Of a stretch of DNA of 64,000 nt, positions 1-7,631 are shown in pieces; within the stretch, counting starts at the first letter, position 1; the number at the start of each line of letters is the position of its first letter. Source of the stretch: Pseudodesulfovibrio aespoeensis Aspo-2 (GTDB taxonomy: Bacteria; Desulfobacterota; Desulfovibrionia; Desulfovibrionales; Desulfovibrionaceae). Position numbers and translations under genes: made by a program. Where the stretch lies: NCBI RefSeq assembly GCF_000176915.2, contig NC_014844.1:1922001-1986000 (forward strand), in the 5' to 3' direction. The notes below the pieces were generated by a model, which was given only the letters and a program-made list of their open reading frames with translations, was not told the origin of the DNA and searched no databases.

Positions 1-219
1 GAGTTCGGTCAGGATTTCGCCATACTCGGCCTTGAGTTTTTCGACGCTGGGCACATAGCCGCCCACGGTTTCCACCTGGAACTGGTCGTGCTGGAACTCA
101 AGCTGGGACAAATAGATGGGCTCGCCGTTGACGCGGGCCACTATCCCGATCTCATCAACGGTGTCCGAGCACCCGGCCAGCAGGATGAAGACCATGAAAA
201 CAGCGAATTTGCGGAACAT
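1..219 (-). CDS. SurA-like periplasmic chaperone/peptidyl-prolyl isomerase lipoprotein, N-terminal part
   Basis: Only the first 73 codons are present; the gene runs off the left edge. It starts with a hydrophobic lipoprotein signal (MFRKFAVFMVFILLAGC), with the lipobox LAGC placing the modified cysteine at residue 17. The sequence VARVNGEPIYLSQLEF follows. This 'A-x-VNG-x-xI' pattern is the usual N-terminal start of SurA/PrsA-type chaperones. It lies 13 bases downstream of mfd on the same strand, so it is probably co-transcribed. The role, folding of exported proteins in the periplasm, is inferred from the family. The catalytic parvulin domain is outside the window and cannot be checked. Confidence 0.75.
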   Translation of the reverse strand, partial: MFRKFAVFMVFILLAGCSDTVDEIGIVARVNGEPIYLSQLEFQHDQFQVETVGGYVPSVEKLKAEYGEILTEL

Positions 220-232
220 AGGCACTCTCAGA

Positions 233-3200
233 CTAATTTTCTTGCGGTTTGACGGCCACCGGTTCGAGCAGTTCCTCAAGCTCGACAGCCGTGTTCTCAA
301 GGGCCAGACGCATGGATTCGGCGGCGTCGTAGCGGATTTCGAGCTTGGCGGGGGGCAGGAGCCTGGCCCGGCCATCCCGCCGCGCGACCCAGCCGAGCAG
401 GGCCTCGGTGCTGACCGATGGCGCGCCCTCGCCCCAGGAAATGACGCCGCGCGCCGGATACAGCTCGGCCCTGGTCGCCCGCAGACGCGACAGGGTCTGC
501 TTGAGCCGCAGCACGCCCAGAAAGGTCTCCAGTTCGTCGGGCAGGTGACCGAACCTGTCGCGGATCTCGGCCTCCAGCTCTCGCAGTGTCATCTCGTCCC
601 TGGCTGAGGAAAGCGCCCGGTAATAGCGCAGCCGCTCGCGCGCATCCGGGATGCAACTGCCGGGGATGTGCGCCTCAAAGACAAAGTTCAACTCGGGATC
701 GCTGGCCCGAATTTCAGTCTCCCCGCGCACCCGCCGCACTTCTTCCTCTAGCATCTCCAGGAACAGGTCAAGGCCGACCTTGGCGATCTGGCCGGACTGG
801 GCCTCTCCGAGGATGTTGCCCGCGCCGCGCATGCGCAGGTCCTCCATGGCGATCTTGAACCCTGCCCCCAGATAATCCATGTCCAGAATGATACGCAAGC
901 GTTTGCGCACCATCTCCGAGAGATCATCGATGCTCGGCACCACGAAATAGGCGTATGCCTGCCTGTCGCTGCGGCCCACCCTGCCCCGCAGCTGGTAGAG
1001 CTGGCCCAGGCCGAAGAGCTGGGCCTGGTCCACGATCAGCGTGTTGGCATTGGGAAAATCCAGCCCGGACTCGACGATGGCCGTGCACACCAGCACGTCC
1101 AGCTCGCCATGCCAGAAGCCGCGCATGGCGTCCTCAAGCCCCTTCTCGCTCATCTGGCCGTGGGCCATGCCCACCCTGGCGTCAGGCGCCAGCTCGCGCA
1201 CGAACTCGACCACCCGCTCCAGGCCGTTGACCCGGTTGTAGACCCAGTAGACCTGCCCGCCCCGCTCCAGTTCGCGATGCAGTGCGGCCTTGAGGGCCAC
1301 GGGATCGCGCTCGGTGATGGCGGTCTCCACGGGCTTGCGGTCCAGCGGCGGGGTCTCGATGACCGAAAGCCCCCGGATGCCGGAGAGCGAGAGCTGCAAG
1401 GTGCGCGGGATGGGCGTGGCGGTCAGGGTGAGCACGTCGATGTTATGCCTGAAATGCTTGAGCTTTTCCTTGTGCTTGACCCCGAACCGCTGCTCCTCGT
1501 CCAGGATGAGCAGGCCGAGGTTGGGCAGTTCCACGTCCTTGGAGAGGATGCGGTGGGTGCCGATGAGGATGTCCAACTCGCCGCGCGACGCGGCCTGGAG
1601 CACGGCCTGCTGCCGCTTGGCCGGGACAAACCGGCTGAGCAGCCCGATGCGCACGGGAAAACCCTCCATGCGCCTGGAAAAGGTCTGGTAATGCTGCTCG
1701 GCCAGGACGGTGGTGGGACACAGCAGGGCCGTCTGCCTGCCCTCCAGGGCGGCGCGGAAGGCGGCGCGCAGGGCCACCTCTGTCTTGCCAAACCCCACGT
1801 CCCCGCAGACGAGGCGGTCCATGGGCTCGGGCTTTTCCATGTCGCTGAACACGTCGCGCACGGCCTTGTCCTGGTCCGGCGTCTCCTCGAACCCGAAGGT
1901 GGCCTCGAACTCGGAATACATGTCGTCTGGCGGACCGTAGGAGAATCCCTTGGCCACCCGGCGAAAGGCGTACATCTCGACCAGTTCCTGGGCGATCTTC
2001 TCCACCGCCTTGCGGACCTTGGCCGTGGTGGCGCTCCAGCGCGTGCCGCCGAGTTTGTCCAGGGCGGGCTGCCTGGCCCCCTCCGGCCCCTTGAACCGCT
2101 GCACGAGATTGAGCCGGTCTACGGGCAGGTAGAGCTTGTCGTCGCCGGAAAAGAACAGGAGCAGATAGTCGTTGGCCGCGTCGCCGATGCTCATGTGGTG
2201 CAGGCCGCCGAACTGGGCCAGCCCGTAGTCGCGGTGGACCAGCAGGTCGCCGTCGGACAGGTCTTCATACTTGTCCAGCCCCTTGAAGGCCGTGTCGCGG
2301 CCCGAATGGGCGCGCGGCGCTTCGGGCTGGAGCACCTCCTCGCCCAGGATGCGCGTCCGGCTCCAGGCCAGCTCCATGCCCTTGCGCAGCGGCGAGACCA
2401 GGGCGAACAGCCCCCCTGCCCTGGGCGCGTAGTCCAGCGAGATGGGCAGATGCTCCTGCTCGGCCATGTTCAGGAACTTGGCGCGCGACCGCTCGGAGCG
2501 GAAGCTGAGAATGGTCTGGAAGCCGGACCGGCCCCACTCCCTAAGCCCGGCGATGAGCGCGGTCCACGGACGGCGCGACGCCTCGGGCTGCCAGAAGAGA
2601 TCGGTGAAATCACTGTAAGGCGTCTCGGCCAGGTCGATGCCGTTCTTCTCGCGTCCGACGGTCAGCTCCTCGAAGACCATCTGCCCGGCGTTCTGCCACG
2701 CCGTGCGCGCGCCCTCGTGGGAGCGGCAGAAGAAACGCAGCGGCCAGCGCACGCCCTTCTGGCGCAACTCCTCGTCCACAGAGTCCCGCCAAGCCTGATC
2801 CTGGTCCTCCAGCCGCGCCCGGAGCGCCCCGCCCGATGACAACAGATACACGCTGTCTTCGGGGAAATAACTCTCCACGCCCACGGACGCGCTATAATAC
2901 ATGCCCGGCCAGACAAAGGCATCGCCCGCGTCGAGCCGACCGAGCAGCGCGGACTCATCGCCCGCGCCGATCTCGCCCGTGCGGCGCAGCCTGTTCCAGA
3001 CCTCGCGGGCCTGGGCCGCATACCCGCCAGAGGTGATGCCGGGCGACACCGGCAGCAGCACCGCCTCAGTCAGGTCTGCCCGCGACCGCTGGGTGGCCGG
3101 ATCAAAGAGCCGGATCTCCTCGATGGCGTCGCCGAAGAATTCCAGGCGCAGCGGCAGGTCGTAGCCCGGCGCGTGGATGTCGAGGATGTCGCCGCGCATG

Positions 3201-3715
3201 GCCATCTCGCCGGGGGCCGAGACCAGCTTTCGCCGGACATAGCCCCAGGCCACCAGCTGCTCCAGCAGGATGTCGGGCGACATCTCCTCGCCCCTGGTCA
3301 GGGAAACCCAGTTTTCGCGCAGGACAGACGCCTCGGGCCAGTGCGGCAGGAGGTTGTCCACGGTCATGAGCACGCCGCAGGGCCGTTTCCCATAGGTCAG
3401 GGCATAGAGGGCGGCCCAGCGCTCGCTCCAGGCCTGGGCATCGGGCTGACGGGAGAGATACGGGGGCAGGAAAATCCAGTCGCGCTCCCAGGCCGGTGCG
3501 TGTTCCGGCTGCGCCCCATGGGAGAACAGGGCCAGGAGCGCCCGCATCTGCTTGAACTCCTGGGCGCCGGGAACCACGATGACCGCGCTGCGGCCATGAT
3601 CGAGCATCCTCCTGGCGATGAAGGCCTGGGTGCCCGGCCCGCTCTTGAAGACGCGCAGGGTCTGGGTCTTGCCCGCGATGAAATCGGTGATGGCTCCTGG
3701 AAGAATGGATGGCAT
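233..3715 (-). CDS. mfd: Transcription-repair coupling factor Mfd
   Basis: ATP-dependent DNA translocase that removes stalled RNA polymerase at lesions and recruits UvrA. In order it shows a UvrB-like N-terminal region, a CarD-like RNA-polymerase-interacting domain near residue 490 (DLLVHRDYGLAQFGG), a superfamily 2 helicase core with Walker A GDVGFGKT near residue 640, the DEEQ box (LLILDEEQRFG) near 738, and the C-terminal TRCF domain. At about 1,160 residues it matches family length. I chose the ATG at 3715 (MPSILPGAI); an in-frame TTG at 3730 would add five residues, and neither has a clear ribosome site. The SurA-like gene follows after 13 bases. Confidence 0.97.
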   Translation of the reverse strand: MPSILPGAITDFIAGKTQTLRVFKSGPGTQAFIARRMLDHGRSAVIVVPGAQEFKQMRALLALFSHGAQPEHAPAWERDWIFLPPYLSRQPDAQAWSERWAALYALTYGKRPCGVLMTVDNLLPHWPEASVLRENWVSLTRGEEMSPDILLEQLVAWGYVRRKLVSAPGEMAMRGDILDIHAPGYDLPLRLEFFGDAIEEIRLFDPATQRSRADLTEAVLLPVSPGITSGGYAAQAREVWNRLRRTGEIGAGDESALLGRLDAGDAFVWPGMYYSASVGVESYFPEDSVYLLSSGGALRARLEDQDQAWRDSVDEELRQKGVRWPLRFFCRSHEGARTAWQNAGQMVFEELTVGREKNGIDLAETPYSDFTDLFWQPEASRRPWTALIAGLREWGRSGFQTILSFRSERSRAKFLNMAEQEHLPISLDYAPRAGGLFALVSPLRKGMELAWSRTRILGEEVLQPEAPRAHSGRDTAFKGLDKYEDLSDGDLLVHRDYGLAQFGGLHHMSIGDAANDYLLLFFSGDDKLYLPVDRLNLVQRFKGPEGARQPALDKLGGTRWSATTAKVRKAVEKIAQELVEMYAFRRVAKGFSYGPPDDMYSEFEATFGFEETPDQDKAVRDVFSDMEKPEPMDRLVCGDVGFGKTEVALRAAFRAALEGRQTALLCPTTVLAEQHYQTFSRRMEGFPVRIGLLSRFVPAKRQQAVLQAASRGELDILIGTHRILSKDVELPNLGLLILDEEQRFGVKHKEKLKHFRHNIDVLTLTATPIPRTLQLSLSGIRGLSVIETPPLDRKPVETAITERDPVALKAALHRELERGGQVYWVYNRVNGLERVVEFVRELAPDARVGMAHGQMSEKGLEDAMRGFWHGELDVLVCTAIVESGLDFPNANTLIVDQAQLFGLGQLYQLRGRVGRSDRQAYAYFVVPSIDDLSEMVRKRLRIILDMDYLGAGFKIAMEDLRMRGAGNILGEAQSGQIAKVGLDLFLEMLEEEVRRVRGETEIRASDPELNFVFEAHIPGSCIPDARERLRYYRALSSARDEMTLRELEAEIRDRFGHLPDELETFLGVLRLKQTLSRLRATRAELYPARGVISWGEGAPSVSTEALLGWVARRDGRARLLPPAKLEIRYDAAESMRLALENTAVELEELLEPVAVKPQEN

Positions 3716-3750
3716 GGATATGACCGGCAAGGCTCGTGGTTGGCGGAAAC

Positions 3751-3796
3751 AAAAACGGAAAAGCCGCCCTATTCCCTATCGGGAGCAGGGCGGCTT
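3751..3796 (-). terminator. Rho-independent terminator after cheW
   Basis: A perfect 10-bp stem (3761-3770 with 3787-3796, arms AAGCCGCCCT/AGGGCGGCTT) encloses a 16-base loop. On the minus strand it is followed by a T-rich tract. It lies just after the cheW stop and before mfd, so it should separate the two transcripts. Confidence 0.8.
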
Positions 3797-3818
3797 GTCA
3801 CCAAGAAATTGTCCTGGA

Positions 3819-4319
3819 TCAGACGCCGGTCAGGGCTTCCTTCTCGTCGTTGTCCAGCAGGCAGTTGAGATCGAGCAGGATGAGCAGCCGGTCGTCGAGC
3901 TTGCCCACGCCGTCGATGTAGTCGGCGTCCATGCCCGCCACCACCGGCGGCGGGGGCTGGACCGCGTTGGCCGGGAGCCGCAGCACCTCGGACACGGCAT
4001 CGACCACGAAGCCGACGATGATCATGTTGATCTCGATGACGATGATGCGGGTGTATTTGTCGTGCGCCTTGGAGCGCAGACCGAAGCGGCTGCGCATGTC
4101 CACGATGGGAATGACCTTGCCGCGCAGGTTGATGACACCCTCGACAAAGACCGGGGCGCGGGGGACCTTGGTGATCTCCATGGTGCGGATGATCTCCTGC
4201 ACCTGGAGGATGTTCACGCCGAACTCCTCTTCCCCGATGCTGAAGGTGACCAGTTGGATCAGCTCCAGATCGGCCTCAACCTCGTCGGCGTCGTACATGG
4301 GATCGACTCGAATGCTCAT
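3819..4319 (-). CDS. cheW: Chemotaxis coupling protein CheW
   Basis: A 166-residue scaffold that links chemoreceptors to the kinase CheA. The whole protein is one CheW domain: QLVTFSIGEEEFGVNILQVQ near the start, then EIIRTMEITKVPRAP, VEGVINLRGKVIPIVDMRSR, and IIVGFVVDAVSEVLRL. The INLRG-x-xIP-xVD block is diagnostic. The start at 4319 has an AGAGG site seven bases upstream; a longer frame to 4373 lacks such support. No cheA or other chemotaxis operon is adjacent, so it is an orphan cheW with its own promoter and terminator. A chemoreceptor sits about 50 kb away at 55.6 kb. Confidence 0.95.
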   Translation of the reverse strand: MSIRVDPMYDADEVEADLELIQLVTFSIGEEEFGVNILQVQEIIRTMEITKVPRAPVFVEGVINLRGKVIPIVDMRSRFGLRSKAHDKYTRIIVIEINMIIVGFVVDAVSEVLRLPANAVQPPPPVVAGMDADYIDGVGKLDDRLLILLDLNCLLDNDEKEALTGV

Positions 4320-4356
4320 TGCAACCTCTTCAGCAGCGCCCAAAAACGGGGTACAG

Positions 4357-4386
4357 GCTGTATTTTCAGTCAAAACAATCTGTCAA
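4357..4386 (-). promoter_or_regulatory. Candidate sigma70-type promoter of cheW
   Basis: On the minus strand a perfect -35 TTGACA (4386-4381) is followed after 18 bases by TACAGC (4362-4357). This gives a leader of about 30 bases before the cheW start. The -10 match is weak, so this is a pattern-based suggestion only. Confidence 0.4.
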
Positions 4387-4558
4387 CCGCTGTCTTTTTT
4401 GTCAATGGAAATATCCGGCAACCCTGCCCTGCCAATCGCGCCGACATTCGAATCCAGCCAACCCTGCTTTGCACGGCCCCAAGCCGCGCGAAACCATGCG
4501 GCTCTCCAGCAGTACCGGACGGTTGGCGCAGTAATAACACTGCGCGACCAAAGTCTTG

Positions 4559-4587
4559 TTGACGGGCTGGTCAGAAAGGACTAACTT
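4559..4587 (+). promoter_or_regulatory. Candidate sigma70-type promoter of the small orphan gene
   Basis: TTGACG (4559-4564), 17 bases, TAACTT (4582-4587): both hexamers are near consensus at ideal spacing. It lies about 68 bases upstream of the ATG at 4655. Confidence 0.55.
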
Positions 4588-4654
4588 AGACCCCAGCAAA
4601 CTTCTATCAGGCTGATATCTCTAAGTATTTTAAAAAAAGGACGGACCTCGCCAC

Positions 4655-4870
4655 ATGGGTCAGTACGCCTCCTTCAACGACCAGGGTTCCCTGGAAGCGC
4701 AGGTCAAGAACCTGGCGGACGAAGAACTCCTCGACTTCTGGGAAGAAACCCAGCAGCTTGCCAGAATGCTGGACCAGGAAGAACAACTGGACATCGAATA
4801 CAACCCTGAATACGAGCGTGTGATCCTGCAGGAATTGCAGTACCGCACCTGTTTCAAGGGCCAATTCTAG
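4655..4870 (+). CDS. Small acidic protein of unknown function (71 aa)
   Basis: I do not recognise a family. The 71-residue product is strongly acidic in its middle, with runs such as ADEELLDFWEETQQ and LDQEEQLDIEYNPEYE, then ends basic/aromatic (YRTCFKGQF). It has no signal peptide or membrane segment and is probably mostly helical. It is a single-gene unit: a good promoter candidate lies upstream and a very strong terminator 20-odd bases downstream. An AAGGAC stretch precedes the ATG at longer than usual spacing. The compact unit and coding-like composition argue that it is real. A small cytosolic adaptor is possible, but the function is unknown. Confidence 0.65.
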   Translation: MGQYASFNDQGSLEAQVKNLADEELLDFWEETQQLARMLDQEEQLDIEYNPEYERVILQELQYRTCFKGQF

Positions 4871-4891
4871 CCCGTCTGCCCTCCCGGCAGC

Positions 4892-4931
4892 AAAAACTCC
4901 CCGCCTCTCAACGAGAGGCGGGGAGTTTTTT
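4892..4931. terminator. Strong bidirectional terminator
   Basis: Very long stem (about 15-18 bp; arms centred on ACTCCCCGCCTCTC and its complement) with a three-base AAC loop at 4910-4912. It has an A-run on the left and a T-run on the right. It can end the small plus-strand gene and the minus-strand UDP-glucose dehydrogenase gene. Confidence 0.92.
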
Positions 4932-4953
4932 CATGCATCCTGCCGCGGTGCGC

Positions 4954-6291
4954 TTATTTGACCGGCACCCTGCCGATGCTGAAATAGGCGAACCCTTCGC
5001 GGCCCATGCGTTCGGGCTGGTAAAGGTTGCGGCCATCAAAAACCAGCGGGACCGTGAGCAGCGTCCTGATGCGGTCGAAGTCGGGGTCGCGGAACTGGTT
5101 CCAGTCCGTGACCACGGCCAGGGCGTCGGCCCCGTCCAGCATCCCGTACTGGCTGTCCGCGATCTCCAGGTTGGCCAGGTGGCCCAGCTCTTCCCTGGCG
5201 CGATCGCCTGCCACAGGGTCAAAGGCGCGGACCTTCATGCCCAGAGCGGTCAGATCCCTGATCACCTCGATGGCCGAGGCCTCGCGAATGTCGTCGGTGT
5301 TGGCCTTGAAGGCGATGCCCCACAGGGCCAGCGTCCGGCCAGCCACCCCGCCCTGCTCATTGAAGTAGGCAATGATCTTGTCGGCCAGCACATGCTTTTG
5401 CGCATTGTTGACCTCATCCACCGAGCGGATGAGCCGGGCGTCATACCCATGGTCGCTGGCCGTGCTGATGAGCGCCTTGACATCCTTGGGAAAGCAGGAG
5501 CCGCCGTAGCCCACGCCGGGGTAGATGAAGCTGTAGCCGATGCGGCTGTCCGAGCCGATGCCCGCACGCACCTCGCTGACGTTGGCCCCCACCCGCTCGC
5601 AGATGTTGGCGATCTCGTTGATGAAGGATATCTTGGTGGCGAGCATGCAGTTGGCCGCGTACTTGGTCATCTCCGCGCTGCGCACGCCCATGACCACGAG
5701 CTTGTCGCGGCTGCGGGCAAAGGGACCGTAGAGCGCGCCGAGCACCTTGGCCGAGTGTTCGGAGTCGCTGCCGACGATGACCCGGTCAGGCTTCATGAAG
5801 TCGCCCACCGCGTCGCCCTCCTTGAGGAACTCCGGGTTGGAGACCACGTCAAAGGCGATGTCCGCCCCGCGCCTGCCCAGCTCCTCCGCGATGATGGCCC
5901 GGACGCGATCCGCAGTGCCGACCGGGACCGTGGACTTGTCCACCACGATCTTGGGACTGGTCATGCGCTGGCCTATCTCGCGGGCCACGGCCTCGACATA
6001 GGAGAGGTCGCAGGTGCCGTCCGCGGCCTGGGGCGTGCCCACGGTGATGAAGACCACCTCACTGTCGGCCATGCCCTCTTCGAGGCTGGTGGTGAAATCA
6101 AGCCGCCCCTGCTCGGTGTTGCGCCTGACCAATTCCTCAAGGCCCGGCTCATAGATATGGACCTTGCCGCCCTTCAGGGTCTCGACGACCCTCGGATTGA
6201 CATCCACACAGGCGACCCTGTTGCCCATTTCCGCAAAGCAGGCGGCAGAGACCAGTCCCACATAGCCGGTGCCAACGATGCATACGTTCAT
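4954..6291 (-). CDS. UDP-glucose 6-dehydrogenase
   Basis: A 445-residue cytosolic enzyme oxidising UDP-glucose to UDP-glucuronate with two NAD+, for exopolysaccharide or lipopolysaccharide sugars. The N-terminal Rossmann motif is GTGYVG (residues 7-12) in MNVCIVGTGYVGLVSAACF. The family block GYGGSCFPKDVKAL contains the catalytic cysteine at residue 266. A C-terminal UDP-binding domain completes the expected length. The start at 6291 gives the canonical N terminus and has a GGGAG site; the open frame upstream to 6465 is not coding-like. It is transcribed alone, divergently from pdxJ. A GDP-mannose dehydrogenase is the nearest alternative, but residue pattern and length favour UDP-glucose. Confidence 0.93.
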   Translation of the reverse strand: MNVCIVGTGYVGLVSAACFAEMGNRVACVDVNPRVVETLKGGKVHIYEPGLEELVRRNTEQGRLDFTTSLEEGMADSEVVFITVGTPQAADGTCDLSYVEAVAREIGQRMTSPKIVVDKSTVPVGTADRVRAIIAEELGRRGADIAFDVVSNPEFLKEGDAVGDFMKPDRVIVGSDSEHSAKVLGALYGPFARSRDKLVVMGVRSAEMTKYAANCMLATKISFINEIANICERVGANVSEVRAGIGSDSRIGYSFIYPGVGYGGSCFPKDVKALISTASDHGYDARLIRSVDEVNNAQKHVLADKIIAYFNEQGGVAGRTLALWGIAFKANTDDIREASAIEVIRDLTALGMKVRAFDPVAGDRAREELGHLANLEIADSQYGMLDGADALAVVTDWNQFRDPDFDRIRTLLTVPLVFDGRNLYQPERMGREGFAYFSIGRVPVK

Positions 6292-6336
6292 TGAAATATG
6301 CTCCCGTAATGATGGTTGTCTCGTTTTCAGGCCAAG

Positions 6337-6366
6337 GCGATACCTTTTGTGCGCTTTTGCTGTCAA
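6337..6366 (-). promoter_or_regulatory. Candidate promoter of the UDP-glucose dehydrogenase gene
   Basis: Minus strand: perfect -35 TTGACA (6366-6361), 18-base spacer, TATCGC (6342-6337), about 45 bases before the start codon. The -35 is strong and the -10 partial. Confidence 0.4.
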
Positions 6367-6480
6367 CACGAACGGGCACAAACCCCTGCTGCGGGCGGAC
6401 GCATGGCGGTGTTGCCATCCTGGCCGGAAAAACGTAATTGACGGGGATAGCTTGACATCATCCACCCGGAGGAAAGACGA

Positions 6481-7206
6481 ATGCCGTCACTCACCGTAAA
6501 CGTCGATCATGTGGCCACCCTGAGGCAGGCCAGAATGGGCATCGAGCCGGAACCCGTGACCGCCGCATACATGGCGGAAATGGCCGGGGCCACCGGCATC
6601 ATCGTCCACCTGCGCGAGGATCGCAGGCATATTCAGGACCGCGATGTGGCCCTCATTCGCAAGACCTGCAACACCCGTCTCCACCTGGAGATGGCCGCCA
6701 CGGAAGAAATGCAAGGCATCGCCCTTGAGATCGACCCGGAGATCGTCTGCCTGGTGCCGGAGAAACGGCAGGAGCTGACCACCGAGGGCGGGCTCAACTG
6801 CGTTGGCCGCGAGCGGGAACTGGCCGACTACCTCGCCCCCCTGCACGCCATGGGCATCCGCTCCAGCCTGTTCATCGACGCGGACCCCGCCCAGATCAGG
6901 GCCGCAGCAGCCACGGGCACCGAGTTTGTCGAAATCCACACCGGCCACTACGCCGACGCCAAGGACCACCGGGCGCGCAACACCGAACTGGCCGCCATTC
7001 TCGAAGGCATCAAGGCCGCCCGCAACCTCGGCCTCAAGGTCAACCTCGGCCACGGGCTGAACTACCGCAACATCCTGGCCTTCAAGGACGTTCCCGGCGT
7101 CAACGAATACTCCATCGGCCACGCCATCATGGCCAAAGCCATCTATGTGGGCCTGGACCGCGCCGTGCGCGACATGGTCGCCATCATCCGCACCTTTGCG
7201 GACTGA
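6481..7206 (+). CDS. pdxJ: Pyridoxine 5'-phosphate synthase PdxJ
   Basis: Condenses 1-deoxyxylulose 5-phosphate with 3-amino-2-oxopropyl phosphate to form pyridoxine 5'-phosphate, the last ring-forming step of vitamin B6 synthesis. The 241-residue protein shows the family start [17 protein letters not shown], the HLREDRRHI block near residues 42-50, [22 protein letters not shown], and the [14 protein letters not shown] phosphate-binding segment near the C terminus. A GGAGG site precedes the ATG by eight bases. First gene of the operon running to cimA; acpS follows after 21 bases, the same pdxJ-acpS order seen in many proteobacteria. Confidence 0.97.
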   Translation: MPSLTVNVDHVATLRQARMGIEPEPVTAAYMAEMAGATGIIVHLREDRRHIQDRDVALIRKTCNTRLHLEMAATEEMQGIALEIDPEIVCLVPEKRQELTTEGGLNCVGRERELADYLAPLHAMGIRSSLFIDADPAQIRAAAATGTEFVEIHTGHYADAKDHRARNTELAAILEGIKAARNLGLKVNLGHGLNYRNILAFKDVPGVNEYSIGHAIMAKAIYVGLDRAVRDMVAIIRTFAD

Positions 7207-7227
7207 CCCCAGGCATCGGGAGACGCC

Positions 7228-7602
7228 ATGATCAAGGGACTCGGCCTCGACCTGACCGAATTGGACCGCATCCGCGCCCTCTGGGACCGGTTCGGCCCCA
7301 GGTTTGCCGCAAAGATCCTGACCGAGCGCGAGCTGGCGCAACTGCCCGGGCGCGATCCCGTGCCCCGGCTGGCGGCCCTGTTCGCAGGCAAGGAGGCGGC
7401 GGTCAAGGCGCTGGGCACCGGTTTTGCCGACGGCGTCCACTTCAAGTGCGTGGAGATCCTGCACGCCCCAGGCGGCAAGCCCGGCATCGCCTTCCTGGGG
7501 CGCGGGCTGGAGGTCTGCGCCCGGCTCGGCGTGACCTCGGCGCACATCTCCCTGACCCATTCCCGTGACACGGCGGCAGCCACCGTGGTACTGGAGGGAT
7601 AG
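7228..7602 (+). CDS. acpS: Holo-[acyl-carrier-protein] synthase AcpS
   Basis: Transfers 4'-phosphopantetheine from CoA to the serine of apo-ACP, activating fatty-acid synthesis. The 124-residue length is typical of the group I family. The metal-binding residues are visible as Asp8 in GLGLDLTELDRI and Glu56 in FAGKEAAVKALGTG. The C-terminal ISLTHSRDTAAATVVLE matches the family end. Within the pdxJ operon it precedes nnrD by about 30 bases. Confidence 0.95.
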   Translation: MIKGLGLDLTELDRIRALWDRFGPRFAAKILTERELAQLPGRDPVPRLAALFAGKEAAVKALGTGFADGVHFKCVEILHAPGGKPGIAFLGRGLEVCARLGVTSAHISLTHSRDTAAATVVLEG

Positions 7603-7631
7603 GTCCGACAATGGCGGACCAAGGAGACCCC

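Larger units (their letters stand above)
4320..4654. other. 335-base gene-free stretch between cheW and the small orphan gene
   Basis: This divergent intergenic region holds the candidate cheW promoter on minus and a candidate promoter on plus near 4559-4587. It is AT-richer than its surroundings. I found no convincing protein, no tRNA and no hairpin pair typical of a known riboswitch. The leader of about 60 bases upstream of the 4655 gene is AT-rich and ends in an A-run. Confidence 0.5.

Noticed and set aside
1109-2839. Long plus-strand frame antisense to mfd
   Set aside because: Its sequence is the low-complexity Gly/Ala/Leu/His pattern of a GC-rich shadow frame. mfd on the opposite strand is full length and motif-rich.
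4440-4470. TTCGAATC stretch that looks like a tRNA T-loop
   Set aside because: No acceptor, D or anticodon stems pair around it, and no CCA end is placed correctly.
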